A stretch of DNA of 64,000 nucleotides, taken from positions 3,286,001 to 3,350,000 of the forward strand of contig NZ_CP062159.1 of NCBI RefSeq assembly GCF_014844035.1, read 5' to 3'. Origin of the DNA: Flavobacterium sp. MDT1-60. GTDB taxonomy: Bacteria > Bacteroidota > Bacteroidia > Flavobacteriales > Flavobacteriaceae. The notes under the pieces are model-generated. The model had not been told where the DNA came from and did not search any database. It saw only the letters and a program-made list of their open reading frames with translations. How positions within the stretch are numbered: position 1 is the stretch's first letter; each line of letters begins with the position of its first letter. The position numbers and the translations under genes were made by a program. Shown here in pieces: positions 7,076-14,960 of this stretch.

Positions 7076-8293
7076 TTACGGTTTTTTTTCGAGTACCAAG
7101 GCTTTTTTGATCCAAAAGCAACAAAGGGTAGCCACAACCCCAATGGAAGCCATGAAAAACCAGTTGATTTGGTATCCTAATCTGGTGATGATTTCAAAAC
7201 CAACCTTTGAGCTAATAATATGAGCCAAACTAAAACTCATGGTATAAAGAGCCATATAACGTCCTTCCTGACCACGCGGTGCACGGCTTAAGGCGAAAGC
7301 ATTTGAAAAAGGAAAGGTTAGAATTTCTCCAATCGAAATGCAAATCATACTAATAACCAGAATTCCGGCCCAAACATTTATCAGAAGCAAAAAGAAACTT
7401 GAAGCCATAATAAAGGAACCCAGAATAATGATTTTAATTTTCGGGAAACCTTTACGCTCCATGAATCCAACAGTTGGCATTTCTAAAGCAAAAATTAAAA
7501 GTCCGTTTAAGGTCATTAATAAACCTGTTTGAAATTCACTTAAACCGAATTTCTCATTATGATATAAAGGAAGCGTTGTGAAAAGCTGAAAGAAAATCAT
7601 AGCGGTTACAAAACTAACAAATAAGAAAACCCAAAAGATTCGATCATGAAAAACTGATTTTTTATCTGAGGCGCTTTCGACTTTATCGTCATGAGCTACT
7701 TTCTTCTTTTCTTTTACCAATAAGGCAAAAATTGAAATCGATATAATACAGGAAGCTCCGTCAACCCAGAATAATCCGGAATAACCAATTCCCATGATAA
7801 TCAATCCGCCTAAAGCGGGCCCGGCAGCGAAACCTAAATTTACGGCTAAACGAACTAAAGTCAGGGCACGGGTTCTATTTTCGGGTTTTGCGTACGCTCC
7901 CAAGGATACAAACATGGCCGGGCGAAACATGTCCGCAATTACCATTAAAACAAACATGGCGATGCATAATCCCCAGAATGTTGTTATATATTGTACAAAG
8001 AAAAGGGAGACTCCACTGGTAAATAAACTAAAAATCATGATTTTGTAAAACCCGATTTTGTCAGAAAGTTTTCCTCCAAGCCATGATCCTAGCATCGATC
8101 CCAAACCAAATGAAACCATAATCCAACCTACCTGGTTATAAGAGAAATGAAGATCTTCTTTTAAGTATTTTGACAAAAAAGGAAGCACCATTGTACCGGC
8201 ACGATTGATAAAAGTGACCAATGTAAGTATCCAAATTTCTCTTGAAAATCCTCTAAAATTATTGATGTAGTGGTTGGCGGCAGTTTTGAGCAT
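7076..8293 (-). CDS. MFS transporter (multidrug/efflux type)
   Basis: A 405-residue protein with about twelve membrane helices. The MFS signature GGKLSDKIGF lies in the loop between helices 2 and 3 (73-82), and a second region, EGRYMALYTMSFSLAHIISS, matches the MdtH/YceL-like efflux branch. No soluble domain. It is probably a proton-driven exporter of small molecules or drugs; the substrate cannot be read from sequence. A -7 box TAACTTTG on its strand at 8316-8323 lies 23 bases before the start. It is transcribed divergently from the DUF1684 gene. The neighbouring BlaI operators do not extend to its promoter, so shared control is not evident. Confidence 0.9.
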   Translation of the reverse strand: MLKTAANHYINNFRGFSREIWILTLVTFINRAGTMVLPFLSKYLKEDLHFSYNQVGWIMVSFGLGSMLGSWLGGKLSDKIGFYKIMIFSLFTSGVSLFFVQYITTFWGLCIAMFVLMVIADMFRPAMFVSLGAYAKPENRTRALTLVRLAVNLGFAAGPALGGLIIMGIGYSGLFWVDGASCIISISIFALLVKEKKKVAHDDKVESASDKKSVFHDRIFWVFLFVSFVTAMIFFQLFTTLPLYHNEKFGLSEFQTGLLMTLNGLLIFALEMPTVGFMERKGFPKIKIIILGSFIMASSFFLLLINVWAGILVISMICISIGEILTFPFSNAFALSRAPRGQEGRYMALYTMSFSLAHIISSKVGFEIITRLGYQINWFFMASIGVVATLCCFWIKKALVLEKKP

Positions 8294-8345
8294 TATAAAA
8301 GTATGTTATTTGCAACAAAGTTAGGAAACTTTGTCACGTATCTCG

Positions 8346-8377
8346 GTTGCTGCTTTGTTACTTTTAAACTATTTTTG
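8346..8377 (+). promoter_or_regulatory. promoter of the DUF1684-tatD unit
   Basis: GTTG (8346-8349), a 20-base spacer, then TATTTTTG (8370-8377), a full match to the Bacteroidetes -7 box. It supports the ATG at 8393 over upstream in-frame starts. Confidence 0.6.
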
Positions 8378-8392
8378 TTCAAAATTTCCAAG

Positions 8393-8992
8393 ATGAAAAA
8401 AATCGTATTTCTTACTTTATTATTAACTTTTAATTTTGGCTTCAGCCAAAAGAAATTTGATAAAAAAGAAACAGAGAAATTTCAGAAGACTATAAATTCA
8501 GAATATGCTGATCCTAAGACGAGTCCGTTAATGGAAGAAGATTTAAAAGTTTTTAAAACTTTGGATTTTTATCCTGTTAATGCTAAATATTTTGTCAATG
8601 CCAAGTTTGTAAAGGCAAAAAATGAAAAAGTTTTCGAAATGAAAACTACAGGAACAAGGACGCCAAAATATATAAAATATGGTACTTTATACTTTTCGCT
8701 TGATGGTAAAGCACTGCAGTTAAATGTATACAGAAGTATTGATCTTTCTAAAACGGAAGAATACAAAGACCATTTATTTTTGCCTTTTTCTGATTTAACT
8801 TGTGGTAAGGAAAGTTATATTGGAGGAAGATATATCGATTTGAAAATTCCAAAAGGGAATACTATTGCAATTGATTTTAATCAGGCCTACAATCCGTATT
8901 GCGCTTACAATCACAAATACTCTTGTCCGTTAGTTCCTTTGGAGAATGATTTGAATACTGAAATTAAAGCAGGAGTTAAAACTTTTCATTAA
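8393..8992 (+). CDS. secreted DUF1684 domain protein
   Basis: A 199-residue exported protein with a signal peptide (MKKIVFLTLLLTFNFGFSQ, about 1-19). The DUF1684 hallmarks are visible: an early KFQKTINSEYADPKTSPL segment, a central beta-rich part, FLPFSDLTCGKESYIGGRYIDL, and the terminal NPYCAYNHKYSCPLVPLEN with conserved Tyr/Cys/Pro residues. The biochemical role of DUF1684 is not established. Start set at 8393: an in-frame ORF extends further upstream, but that part overlaps the promoter and is not signal-like. The stop overlaps the next ATG (TAATG), so it is translationally coupled to the TatD-family gene. Confidence 0.88.
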   Translation: MKKIVFLTLLLTFNFGFSQKKFDKKETEKFQKTINSEYADPKTSPLMEEDLKVFKTLDFYPVNAKYFVNAKFVKAKNEKVFEMKTTGTRTPKYIKYGTLYFSLDGKALQLNVYRSIDLSKTEEYKDHLFLPFSDLTCGKESYIGGRYIDLKIPKGNTIAIDFNQAYNPYCAYNHKYSCPLVPLENDLNTEIKAGVKTFH

Positions 8993-9639
8993 TGGAATTC
9001 TTTAATTTTCATACGCATCAGTTTACGAATCAATCCAATGTTTTGGAATTGGTAAATCAGTATCCAAATGAATTTGATGCTTCGATTCCGTATTATTCAA
9101 TCGGAATTCATCCGTGGTATATTGTTGACGACAGAATTGATGCTGATCTGAAAGTTATCGAAGAAAAATTGCAAACAGAAAATTGTCTGGCGTTAGGCGA
9201 ATGTGGTTTAGATAAACGAATTGAAATTCCGCTTGAACAACAAATTGTAGTTTTTGAAAAACAATTGGCTTTAGCCGAAAAATATAAGAAACCGGTAGTT
9301 ATTCATTGCGTCGCTGCTTTTCAGGAAGTGATTGAAATCAAGAAAAAAATGAAAATTTCAGTTCCAATGATTATACACGGATTTTCGAAAAACAGTCAAC
9401 TTGCTAGTCAGCTGATTAAGGCCGGATTTTATATTTCTTTTGGAAAATATTTATTGAGAAATCCAGAATTAAAAACAGTATTTCAGAATATCCCAAACGA
9501 TCGGTTTCTATTGGAAACGGATACTATTGAAGAGAATATTCAACAAGTTTATGATTTAGCATCAGAATATAAAAATTTAACAATTAAGGAATTACAGGAG
9601 ATTATCTCAAGTAATTTTGAAGCTATATTTCGAAGGTAA
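8992..9639 (+). CDS. TatD-family metal-dependent hydrolase
   Basis: A 215-residue cytoplasmic hydrolase of the TatD DNase family, shorter than the usual 250-265. Metal-binding landmarks are present: FHTHQF (HxH at 7 and 9), LALGECGLD (Glu), VVIHCVAAF (His), IIHGFSKN (His) and FLLETDT (Asp). Family members have 3'-5' exonuclease or AP-endonuclease activity, or act as D-aminoacyl hydrolases. The gene overlaps the DUF1684 stop by one base, so the two form an operon. Its own stop codon is the first bases of the heptanucleotide array, so array expansion abuts but does not alter the protein. Confidence 0.9.
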   Translation: MEFFNFHTHQFTNQSNVLELVNQYPNEFDASIPYYSIGIHPWYIVDDRIDADLKVIEEKLQTENCLALGECGLDKRIEIPLEQQIVVFEKQLALAEKYKKPVVIHCVAAFQEVIEIKKKMKISVPMIIHGFSKNSQLASQLIKAGFYISFGKYLLRNPELKTVFQNIPNDRFLLETDTIEENIQQVYDLASEYKNLTIKELQEIISSNFEAIFRR

Positions 9640-10058
9640 AAGAGTAAAGAGTAAAGAGTAAAGAGTAAAGAGTAAAGAGTAAAGAGTAAAGAGTAAAGAG
9701 TAAAGAGTAAAGAGTAAAGAGTAAAGAGTAAAGAGTAAAGAGTAAAGAGTAAAGAGTAAAGAGTAAAGAGTAAAGAGTAAAGAGTAAAGAGTAAAGAGTA
9801 AAGAGTAAAGAGTAAAGAGTAAAGAGTAAAGAGTAAAGAGTAAAGAGTAAAGAGTAAAGAGTAAAGAGTAAAGAGTAAAGAGTAAAGAGTAAAGAGTAAA
9901 GAGTAAAGAGTAAAGAGTAAAGAGTAAAGAGTAAAGAGTAAAGAGTAAAGAGTAAAGAGTAAAGAGTAAAGAGTAAAGAGTAAAGAGTAAAGAGTAAAGA
10001 GTAAAGAGTAAAGAGTAAAGAGTAAAGAGTAAAGAGTAAAGAGTAAAGAGTAAAGAGT
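9639..10058 (+). repeat. 60 perfect tandem copies of AAAGAGT
   Basis: 420 bp made of exactly 60 head-to-tail copies of the 7-bp unit AAAGAGT, with no interruption that I can find. It begins in the stop codon of the TatD gene and ends 99 bases before tcdA. The plus strand has a stop in every frame each 21 bases; the minus strand is open in all frames and reads as repeated YSLLFTL, an artefact of the period. There are no spacers, so it is not CRISPR. A uniform array this long points to recent slipped-strand expansion. Confidence 0.98.
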
Positions 10059-10157
10059 AAGGGATAGTAGTTGATAGAATCTTTACTAACGCTGAAAGTC
10101 GATTTGAAAAGCAACTTGAAATTTGAAACAAGAAAAACAAAATAAACAAAAGATTTT

Positions 10158-10874
10158 ATGGCAGAGTGGACAGAAAGAGCCGAGCTTTTATTTACAAAAG
10201 AAGGATTAGAAAACTTAAAAAACTCCAATGTTTTGGTAGTGGGTTTAGGAGGAGTGGGATCATTTGCAGCTGAGTTTTTGGCAAGGGCAGGAGTAGGGAA
10301 TATGACAATTGTTGATGGAGATGTTGTTGATATTACCAATGTTAACAGACAATTACCAGCGTTGCATTCAACGGTTGGGCAACCAAAAATTACAATTGTA
10401 GGAGATCGTTTAATGGATATTAATCCGGAATTAAAACTAACTCGAGTTCAGGAATTTTTATCTCCGGAAAGGGCTTTTGAAATCGTTTCTCCTGAATTTG
10501 ATTATGTTTTAGATTGTATTGACAGTATTACGCCAAAACTTAATTTAATTATTGCAGCGAAACGCAAAAGAGTTAAAATCATAAGCAGTATGGGTGCAGG
10601 TGGAAAAATGTTGGCTTCTAAAGTAAAAGTTGCTGATATTTCTAAAACCATAAATTGTTATTTTTCAAAAGCAATTCGTAAGAGATTAAAAGCGGTAAAA
10701 ATCAATAAATTAAAAGTTGTTTTTTCATCAGAAATTCAGGATGAAAAAAGCTTAAAATTAACTGACGGAAAAAACTTTAAAAAATCGTTCTACGGAACCA
10801 ACAGTTATATGCCTGGATTATTTGGCCTTCACGCCGCAGAAACCGTGATTCGTCATTTGCTTAAAAAAGAGTAG
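10158..10874 (+). CDS. tcdA: tRNA threonylcarbamoyladenosine dehydratase (TcdA/CsdL, ThiF fold)
   Basis: A 238-residue E1-like enzyme that cyclises t6A at tRNA position 37 to ct6A in an ATP-dependent reaction. The nucleotide loop VVGLGGVGSFAAEFLARAG (27-45), the acidic IVDGDVVDITNVNRQ (51-65), and DYVLDCIDSITPKLNLI (about 115-131) are typical of the TcdA subgroup. The central SMGAGGKM and the C-terminal GTNSYMPGLFGLHAAETVI also match. Length fits the family. The ATG lies 99 bases after the heptanucleotide array, so the array forms much of its upstream region; no clear -33/-7 promoter is seen between them. Confidence 0.93.
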   Translation: MAEWTERAELLFTKEGLENLKNSNVLVVGLGGVGSFAAEFLARAGVGNMTIVDGDVVDITNVNRQLPALHSTVGQPKITIVGDRLMDINPELKLTRVQEFLSPERAFEIVSPEFDYVLDCIDSITPKLNLIIAAKRKRVKIISSMGAGGKMLASKVKVADISKTINCYFSKAIRKRLKAVKINKLKVVFSSEIQDEKSLKLTDGKNFKKSFYGTNSYMPGLFGLHAAETVIRHLLKKE

Positions 10875-10917
10875 ATGTTTGTTTCAAGTTTTCTTTGTTC
10901 CCAGGTTTGTATACGTT

Positions 10918-11037
10918 GTGTTTTTAACCGAAAGTTCGCAAGGATTTACGCAATGAACGCAAAGTTATACAACCTGAAACCTGAAACAAATAAAACATTA
11001 GAATCTTAGCATCTCAGAACCTTAGCAACTTAAAAAA
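10918..11037 (+). repeat. dispersed intergenic repeat-like segment
   Basis: The gap between tcdA and the HAD gene holds AACCGAAAGTTCGCAAGG, a GCAATGAACGCAAAG-like echo and a CTTAGCATCTCAGAACC segment. Related wording (AACCGCAAAG, CTTAGCGAACTTTG) recurs at 40480-40520 and 59041-59100. Probably decayed copies of a dispersed non-coding family; no hairpin as clean as the others. Confidence 0.4.
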
Positions 11038-11038
11038 A

Positions 11039-11701
11039 ATGATAAAAACAGTAATTTTTGATATGGATGGTGTAATTGTAGACACTGAACCTGTACACCG
11101 TTATTCCTATTACAAACAATTTTCAGAATTAAATATTGAAGTACCTGAAGAAATGTATACTTCGTTTACCGGGTTTTCTACCCGAAATACATTTCAGACT
11201 TTAAAAGGTTTTTTTCCGGTGATTGAACATGAAGTCGAAGATTTGATTCAGAGAAAGAGAAGTATTTTTAATGATGCTTTTGATACCAAGGAAGATCTGT
11301 ATTTATTGCAAGGTGTTGAAGATTTGATTAAGGATTTATATGCAAACGGTATCCAGCTCATTCTGGCTTCTTCTGCGTCAAAAGTTACGATTGAAAGAGT
11401 TTTTACAAGATTTAATTTGCATCAGTATTTCTCTCATATTGTAAGTGGCGAAGATTTTCCGCAATCAAAACCAGATCCTGCGATTTTTGTGCATGCTGCA
11501 TCATTGTCAATCGCGCCAAAAGAAAATTGCATTATAATTGAAGACAGTACAAATGGTGTAAAAGCAGCAAAAGCAGCAGGGATTTATTGTGTTGGCTACA
11601 ACAGTCATCATTCAAAATTACAAGATTTGTCAGAAGCTAATTTAATTATAAATCATTTTAATGAATTAGACGCTCAAAAAATATCACAGCTAGGTGCTTG
11701 A
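11039..11701 (+). CDS. HAD-superfamily phosphatase (beta-phosphoglucomutase-like)
   Basis: A 220-residue haloacid-dehalogenase hydrolase, subfamily IA. Motif I DMDGVIVDTEP is at 8-18, motif II is ILASSAS (about 111-117), the motif III lysine is in SKPDPAIF, and motif IV is IIEDSTNGV. The helical cap follows motif I (residues about 18-85). It resembles beta-phosphoglucomutase and sugar-phosphate phosphatases; the actual substrate cannot be told. It appears to be monocistronic, between repeat-like sequence and the DUF2911 promoter. Confidence 0.9.
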   Translation: MIKTVIFDMDGVIVDTEPVHRYSYYKQFSELNIEVPEEMYTSFTGFSTRNTFQTLKGFFPVIEHEVEDLIQRKRSIFNDAFDTKEDLYLLQGVEDLIKDLYANGIQLILASSASKVTIERVFTRFNLHQYFSHIVSGEDFPQSKPDPAIFVHAASLSIAPKENCIIIEDSTNGVKAAKAAGIYCVGYNSHHSKLQDLSEANLIINHFNELDAQKISQLGA

Positions 11702-11719
11702 ATTAAGTTAAATTTAACA

Positions 11720-11748
11720 TTTGTTCCCTAATTGAATTTGTAAATTTG
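11720..11748 (+). promoter_or_regulatory. consensus promoter of the DUF2911 gene
   Basis: TTTG (11720-11723), a 17-base spacer and TAAATTTG (11741-11748): both boxes match the Bacteroidetes primary sigma consensus exactly. The start codon is 24 bases downstream. Confidence 0.75.
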
Positions 11749-11771
11749 AACAAAACAAATAAAACCTAACA

Positions 11772-12614
11772 ATGAAAAAACTACTTATTGCATTAGCTAT
11801 TATAATAGCACCTTTTGCTACAGAGGCTCAAATAAAAACACCACAAGCGAGTCCTAAAGCTTATATCAAACAAACTGTTGGTTTAACCGATGTTGAAGTT
11901 ACGTATTCAAGACCAGGTGCGAGAGGAAGAGCTGTATTCGGAAATTTAGTTCCGTTTGGTAAATTATGGAGAACAGGGGCTAACGAAAACACAATTATTA
12001 ATTTTAGTGATGATGTTGTTATCGATGGTAAAACATTGAAAAAAGGAAAGTATGCAATTTACACTATTCCTAAAATCGAAAGCTGGGAAGTGATTTTCTA
12101 TCTTTCTACAGACAACTGGGGATTGCCGGAAAATTGGAGTGATGCTTATGTAGCTTTAAGAACTACAGTTAAAGAAAATGCATTACCAACGCCTGTAGAA
12201 AGCTTTACGATTGGTATCAATGGCTTAGATCCAAATTTTGCTTATTTAGAAATGGCTTGGGAAAACTCTCATATAGCTTTGAAATTTGAAGTTCCGACAG
12301 CAAAAACAGCTACTGCAAGTATTGATAAAGTTTTGGCCGGACCATCTGCAAATGATTATTTTGCTGCATCACAGTATTTGTTTCAATCAAATGGAAACAT
12401 TGAAACTGCCAGAACATATGTTGACAAATCTTTAGATATGAGTGCTGACAAACCCTATTTTATCTTAAGATTGAAATCTTTAATCCAGGCAAAACAAGGC
12501 GATAAAAAAGGTGCTATTGAAACTGCAAAAGCTTCGCTAGCCGCTGCGGAAACTGCAAAAAATCAGGATTATGTAAAAATGAATAAAGATAGTATTACAG
12601 AGTGGAGCAGATAA
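11772..12614 (+). CDS. secreted DUF2911 domain protein
   Basis: A 280-residue exported protein: signal peptide 1-20 (ending TEAQ), then a DUF2911 domain to about residue 175, with the typical SPKAYIKQTVGLTDVEVTYSRPGARGR, the LVPFGKLWRTGANENTII stretch and KGKYAIYTIPKIESWEVIF. The C-terminal 90 residues are helical and TPR-like (ASQYLFQSNGNIETARTYVDKSL, then LKSLIQAKQGDKKGAIETAKASL). DUF2911 has no settled function; the family is abundant in Bacteroidetes periplasm. It has a consensus promoter upstream and a 17-bp stem hairpin downstream, so it is a single-gene transcript. Confidence 0.92.
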   Translation: MKKLLIALAIIIAPFATEAQIKTPQASPKAYIKQTVGLTDVEVTYSRPGARGRAVFGNLVPFGKLWRTGANENTIINFSDDVVIDGKTLKKGKYAIYTIPKIESWEVIFYLSTDNWGLPENWSDAYVALRTTVKENALPTPVESFTIGINGLDPNFAYLEMAWENSHIALKFEVPTAKTATASIDKVLAGPSANDYFAASQYLFQSNGNIETARTYVDKSLDMSADKPYFILRLKSLIQAKQGDKKGAIETAKASLAAAETAKNQDYVKMNKDSITEWSR

Positions 12615-12643
12615 GGCTTTAAACCTCTAAAATTCCAATATTT

Positions 12644-12691
12644 AAAATTCCAAATTCCAATGCTTGTAAAAGTTTTGGAATTTGGAATTTT
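12644..12691 (+). terminator. AAATTCCAA-type hairpin, copy 2 (terminator)
   Basis: Perfect 17-bp stem (12644-12660 with 12675-12691), 14-base loop, then T-rich sequence. The stem is built from two TTGGAATT units. It follows the DUF2911 stop and resembles hairpins at 1490-1573 and 46541-46580. Confidence 0.8.
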
Positions 12692-12713
12692 TGTTTTTGT
12701 TTATTTTTAAAAA

Positions 12714-12737
12714 AATACAGACAGACTTGTCTGTATT
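12714..12737. promoter_or_regulatory. 24-bp palindrome, probable TetR operator
   Basis: AATACAGACA-GACT-TGTCTGTATT: perfect 10-bp arms and a 4-bp centre, 44 bases before the TetR start codon and overlapping the -33 element of its promoter. Size and placement fit autorepression by the TetR protein encoded just downstream. Confidence 0.78.
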
Positions 12738-12758
12738 TGCGAAAAATATCTATCTTTG
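12726..12758 (+). promoter_or_regulatory. promoter of the TetR-DUF1348 operon
   Basis: CTTG (12726-12729), a 21-base spacer and TATCTTTG (12751-12758), an exact -7 match. The start would lie about 15-20 bases before ATG 12781, ruling out the longer in-frame ORF that begins upstream. Confidence 0.65.
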
Positions 12759-12780
12759 TCATTCAGAAAATTTAATCCGA

Positions 12781-13305
12781 ATGTCACCGAGAGAACGAAT
12801 TTTAGAAAAAACATTTACATTGTTTCATCAACAAGGTTATAATGCTACTGGAATTAATCAGATTATTGAGGAAGCGAAAGTGGCAAAAGCCAGTTTTTAC
12901 CAGCACTTTAAATCAAAAGAAGATTTATGTGTTGCTTTTTTAAACGAACGTCATTCTTTCTGGTTTAATCAATTAGAACAATTTATTTCTAAAGAAAAAG
13001 AAACGAAAGCAAAAGTGTTGGCTTCGTTTGATTTTTTAATTTTTATGAATAAAGAGGAAAACTTCAGAGGCTGTAGCTTTTTAAATATACTTTCTGAAAT
13101 CCCTTCAGACAATATTAAGATTCTTCGTGTACTTCAAAGTCATAAACACGATTTGAGAGTTTATTTTCAGAATATTATCAATGATGAACTGTTATCAGAT
13201 CATATTTATTTATTGTTTGAGAGTTGTATAATCGAAAGTCAGTTATTCAAATCAAACCAGTTTATTGAGCAATCCAAAAGAATAATTAATACTTTAATTT
13301 CGTAA
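12781..13305 (+). CDS. TetR/AcrR-family transcriptional regulator
   Basis: A 174-residue regulator with an N-terminal helix-turn-helix (about residues 5-52: [46 protein letters not shown]) and an all-helical ligand-binding part. The HTH has the full TetR pattern, with the recognition helix around KASFYQHF. The start at 12781 is set by the promoter. It probably represses itself and the DUF1348 gene that begins 2 bases after its stop, through the palindrome at 12714-12737. The ligand is unknown; the partner gene suggests a small hydrophobic or reactive compound, which is inference. Confidence 0.93.
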   Translation: MSPRERILEKTFTLFHQQGYNATGINQIIEEAKVAKASFYQHFKSKEDLCVAFLNERHSFWFNQLEQFISKEKETKAKVLASFDFLIFMNKEENFRGCSFLNILSEIPSDNIKILRVLQSHKHDLRVYFQNIINDELLSDHIYLLFESCIIESQLFKSNQFIEQSKRIINTLIS

Positions 13306-13307
13306 AA

Positions 13308-13721
13308 ATGGAACAGAAATTACCATTGCCACCTTTCACTTTAGAAACAGCAAAAGAAAAAATTCAGTTAGCAGAAGATGCCTGGAACAGTCAGGACCCA
13401 GAACGAGTTTCGAAAGCCTACACGGTTGATAGCGAATGGCGAAACCGGGATCAGTTTGTAAATGGAAGAGAAGAAATTATTCTTTTTCTAACTCAAAAAT
13501 GGAAAAAAGAAATCAATTATAAATTAAAAAAAGAATATTGGGCACATACTGAAAACAGAATTGCAGTTCGATTTGAGTATGAATATCAGGATCTTAACGG
13601 AAACTGGTTTAGAGCTTACGGAAATGAGAATTGGGAATTTGATTCGAATGGTCTAATGCAAAAAAGATTTGCCAGTATAAATGACCTTTCAATTAAAGAA
13701 GAAGAACGAAAACTGAAATAA
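13308..13721 (+). CDS. DUF1348 (SnoaL/NTF2-like) protein
   Basis: A 137-residue cytoplasmic protein of the DUF1348 family, an NTF2-like cone fold. Family landmarks: [29 protein letters not shown], the [28 protein letters not shown] stretch (about 38-65), the [28 protein letters not shown] strand region and [11 protein letters not shown] near the end. Function is unsettled; similar proteins are often induced with TetR regulators. It starts 2 bases after the TetR stop and is clearly co-transcribed. It ends 1 base before the stop of the convergent gene at 13723, so no terminator fits between them. Confidence 0.9.
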   Translation: MEQKLPLPPFTLETAKEKIQLAEDAWNSQDPERVSKAYTVDSEWRNRDQFVNGREEIILFLTQKWKKEINYKLKKEYWAHTENRIAVRFEYEYQDLNGNWFRAYGNENWEFDSNGLMQKRFASINDLSIKEEERKLK

Positions 13722-13722
13722 A

Positions 13723-14352
13723 TTAATTCAAACTCGGCGGCTCAGGAATCTTGATATTTCTTTTTATTTTCTTTACAATTAAGAGATAGAAAGTTATTCC
13801 GCCCAAAACTATTAGTAAAGCAATCTGTAATTGTCCGAGACTATTATTGTCGTTATACATTTTGTTGGCGCTGGCTAATTTTGCTTTGCCTTCTTTCACC
13901 TGAATTTGAGACAGCGATTCTAAAGTTTTAAGAGCTTCTCCGCTAGCAAAAGCAATTTTATTCCAGTTTTTATTTTCAACTTGGTTGTTGATTTCTTTGC
14001 AGGAAGCTAAAAAGGCATCAAAATGTTCTTTCTCTTTATTGGTCAAAACTGTTTTAGCATATAGATCATCAATGCTATGAACAATTTTTAAGGTGTGAAT
14101 GATTTCATCTTTTTTAATATTATCGCTCAAATCCAGTTTTTCAGCTTCGCTTTTTATAAAATGAAGTTCTTTTGAATATTGAAAAATATAATGAGACACC
14201 ATCAAACGATCGTTATAAATTGCATTGATGTTTTCGTTTACTTTTTTGGAATTTCGTAGCGTATTGAAATTGCTCAATAGAATAATGAGCATCACAATCA
14301 GTAAAATGAAAGCAGCTTTGGTTTTATTGCTGTATTTTTTTAGATCTTTCAT
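13723..14352 (-). CDS. membrane protein with MCP-like four-helix-bundle sensor region
   Basis: A 209-residue protein with a membrane helix near the N-terminus (about 13-30, AFILLIVMLIILLSNF), a long helical extracytoplasmic region (about 31-170) and a second helix near the C-terminus (about 175-193), ending in a short basic tail with PEPPSLN. The layout and helical pattern match the 4HB_MCP sensor domain that precedes HAMP in chemoreceptors, but no HAMP or signalling domain follows. It may therefore be a stand-alone sensor-like membrane protein. No specific function assigned. Confidence 0.8.
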   Translation of the reverse strand: MKDLKKYSNKTKAAFILLIVMLIILLSNFNTLRNSKKVNENINAIYNDRLMVSHYIFQYSKELHFIKSEAEKLDLSDNIKKDEIIHTLKIVHSIDDLYAKTVLTNKEKEHFDAFLASCKEINNQVENKNWNKIAFASGEALKTLESLSQIQVKEGKAKLASANKMYNDNNSLGQLQIALLIVLGGITFYLLIVKKIKRNIKIPEPPSLN

Positions 14353-14422
14353 AATGAATATGTTTCGTGAAATTTTTAATGACAGTTTAAATAGAAATGC
14401 GATTTCATATTATTAAATAAAT

Positions 14423-14878
14423 TTACCATACTTTAATTGTACTTAAATAGATCCATACAATAAATAAAAGTTGTAATGGGACTCTAAACCACAAGTAAGT
14501 TATTCCATTGCCATTAAAATCACCTTTCTGATAATCTATGTGTTTTACAGCTGCATAAATATTAGCAGGAAGTAGAAAAACCAGAAAAAAGATGGTTGAC
14601 CACGCAGCATATATTGTTAAACCAGGTATCAAAAGACCAATTCCTAAAAAAATCTCAATTACTCCGGTGATATAGATCAATTCAGTTTTAAAAGGTATTT
14701 GAAGCGGAATCATCATAGACATTCCTTTAGTGAATACAAAATGAGCAACAGCAGTAAAACAAAGCATAGCACACATTGCAATTCTCGCTGCTAAGAGTAC
14801 ATTATATTGATCAGATGTAAATCTTATGAAAAGATTAGAGAGTAAAAAAACTGAAATCAAAACAATTAATGGTTTCAT
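14423..14878 (-). CDS. DoxX-like integral membrane protein
   Basis: A 151-residue protein with four predicted helices (about 3-17, 29-50, 67-85 and 91-107, with a further C-terminal one at about 128-147). The segment ITGVIEIFLGIGLLIPGLTIYAAW fits the DoxX/DoxD-like family. Function of such proteins is not settled (proposed redox or small-molecule membrane roles). It lies 82 bases upstream of the alpha/beta hydrolase gene's stop on the same strand, and may be transcribed separately. Confidence 0.75.
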   Translation of the reverse strand: MKPLIVLISVFLLSNLFIRFTSDQYNVLLAARIAMCAMLCFTAVAHFVFTKGMSMMIPLQIPFKTELIYITGVIEIFLGIGLLIPGLTIYAAWSTIFFLVFLLPANIYAAVKHIDYQKGDFNGNGITYLWFRVPLQLLFIVWIYLSTIKVW

Positions 14879-14960
14879 TTTTAGTGTTTTATTGGCGCTA
14901 AATTAGACCTTAATAAGGTACAAAACCATTTTTAAAATTTTGATTTTCTAATATAAAATT

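Noticed and set aside
9639..10058. CRISPR array
   Set aside because: The repeats are directly adjacent with no spacers and are 7 bp; no cas genes nearby.
9607..10339. Long minus-strand ORFs of repeated YSLLFTL through the heptamer array
   Set aside because: A 7-bp unit lacks stops on that strand in every frame, so the ORFs are a property of the repeat. They have no start signal or homologous domain and run antisense into tcdA.
12682..12780. Longer N-terminus for the TetR protein
   Set aside because: The extension lies across the operator and promoter and has no TetR homology.
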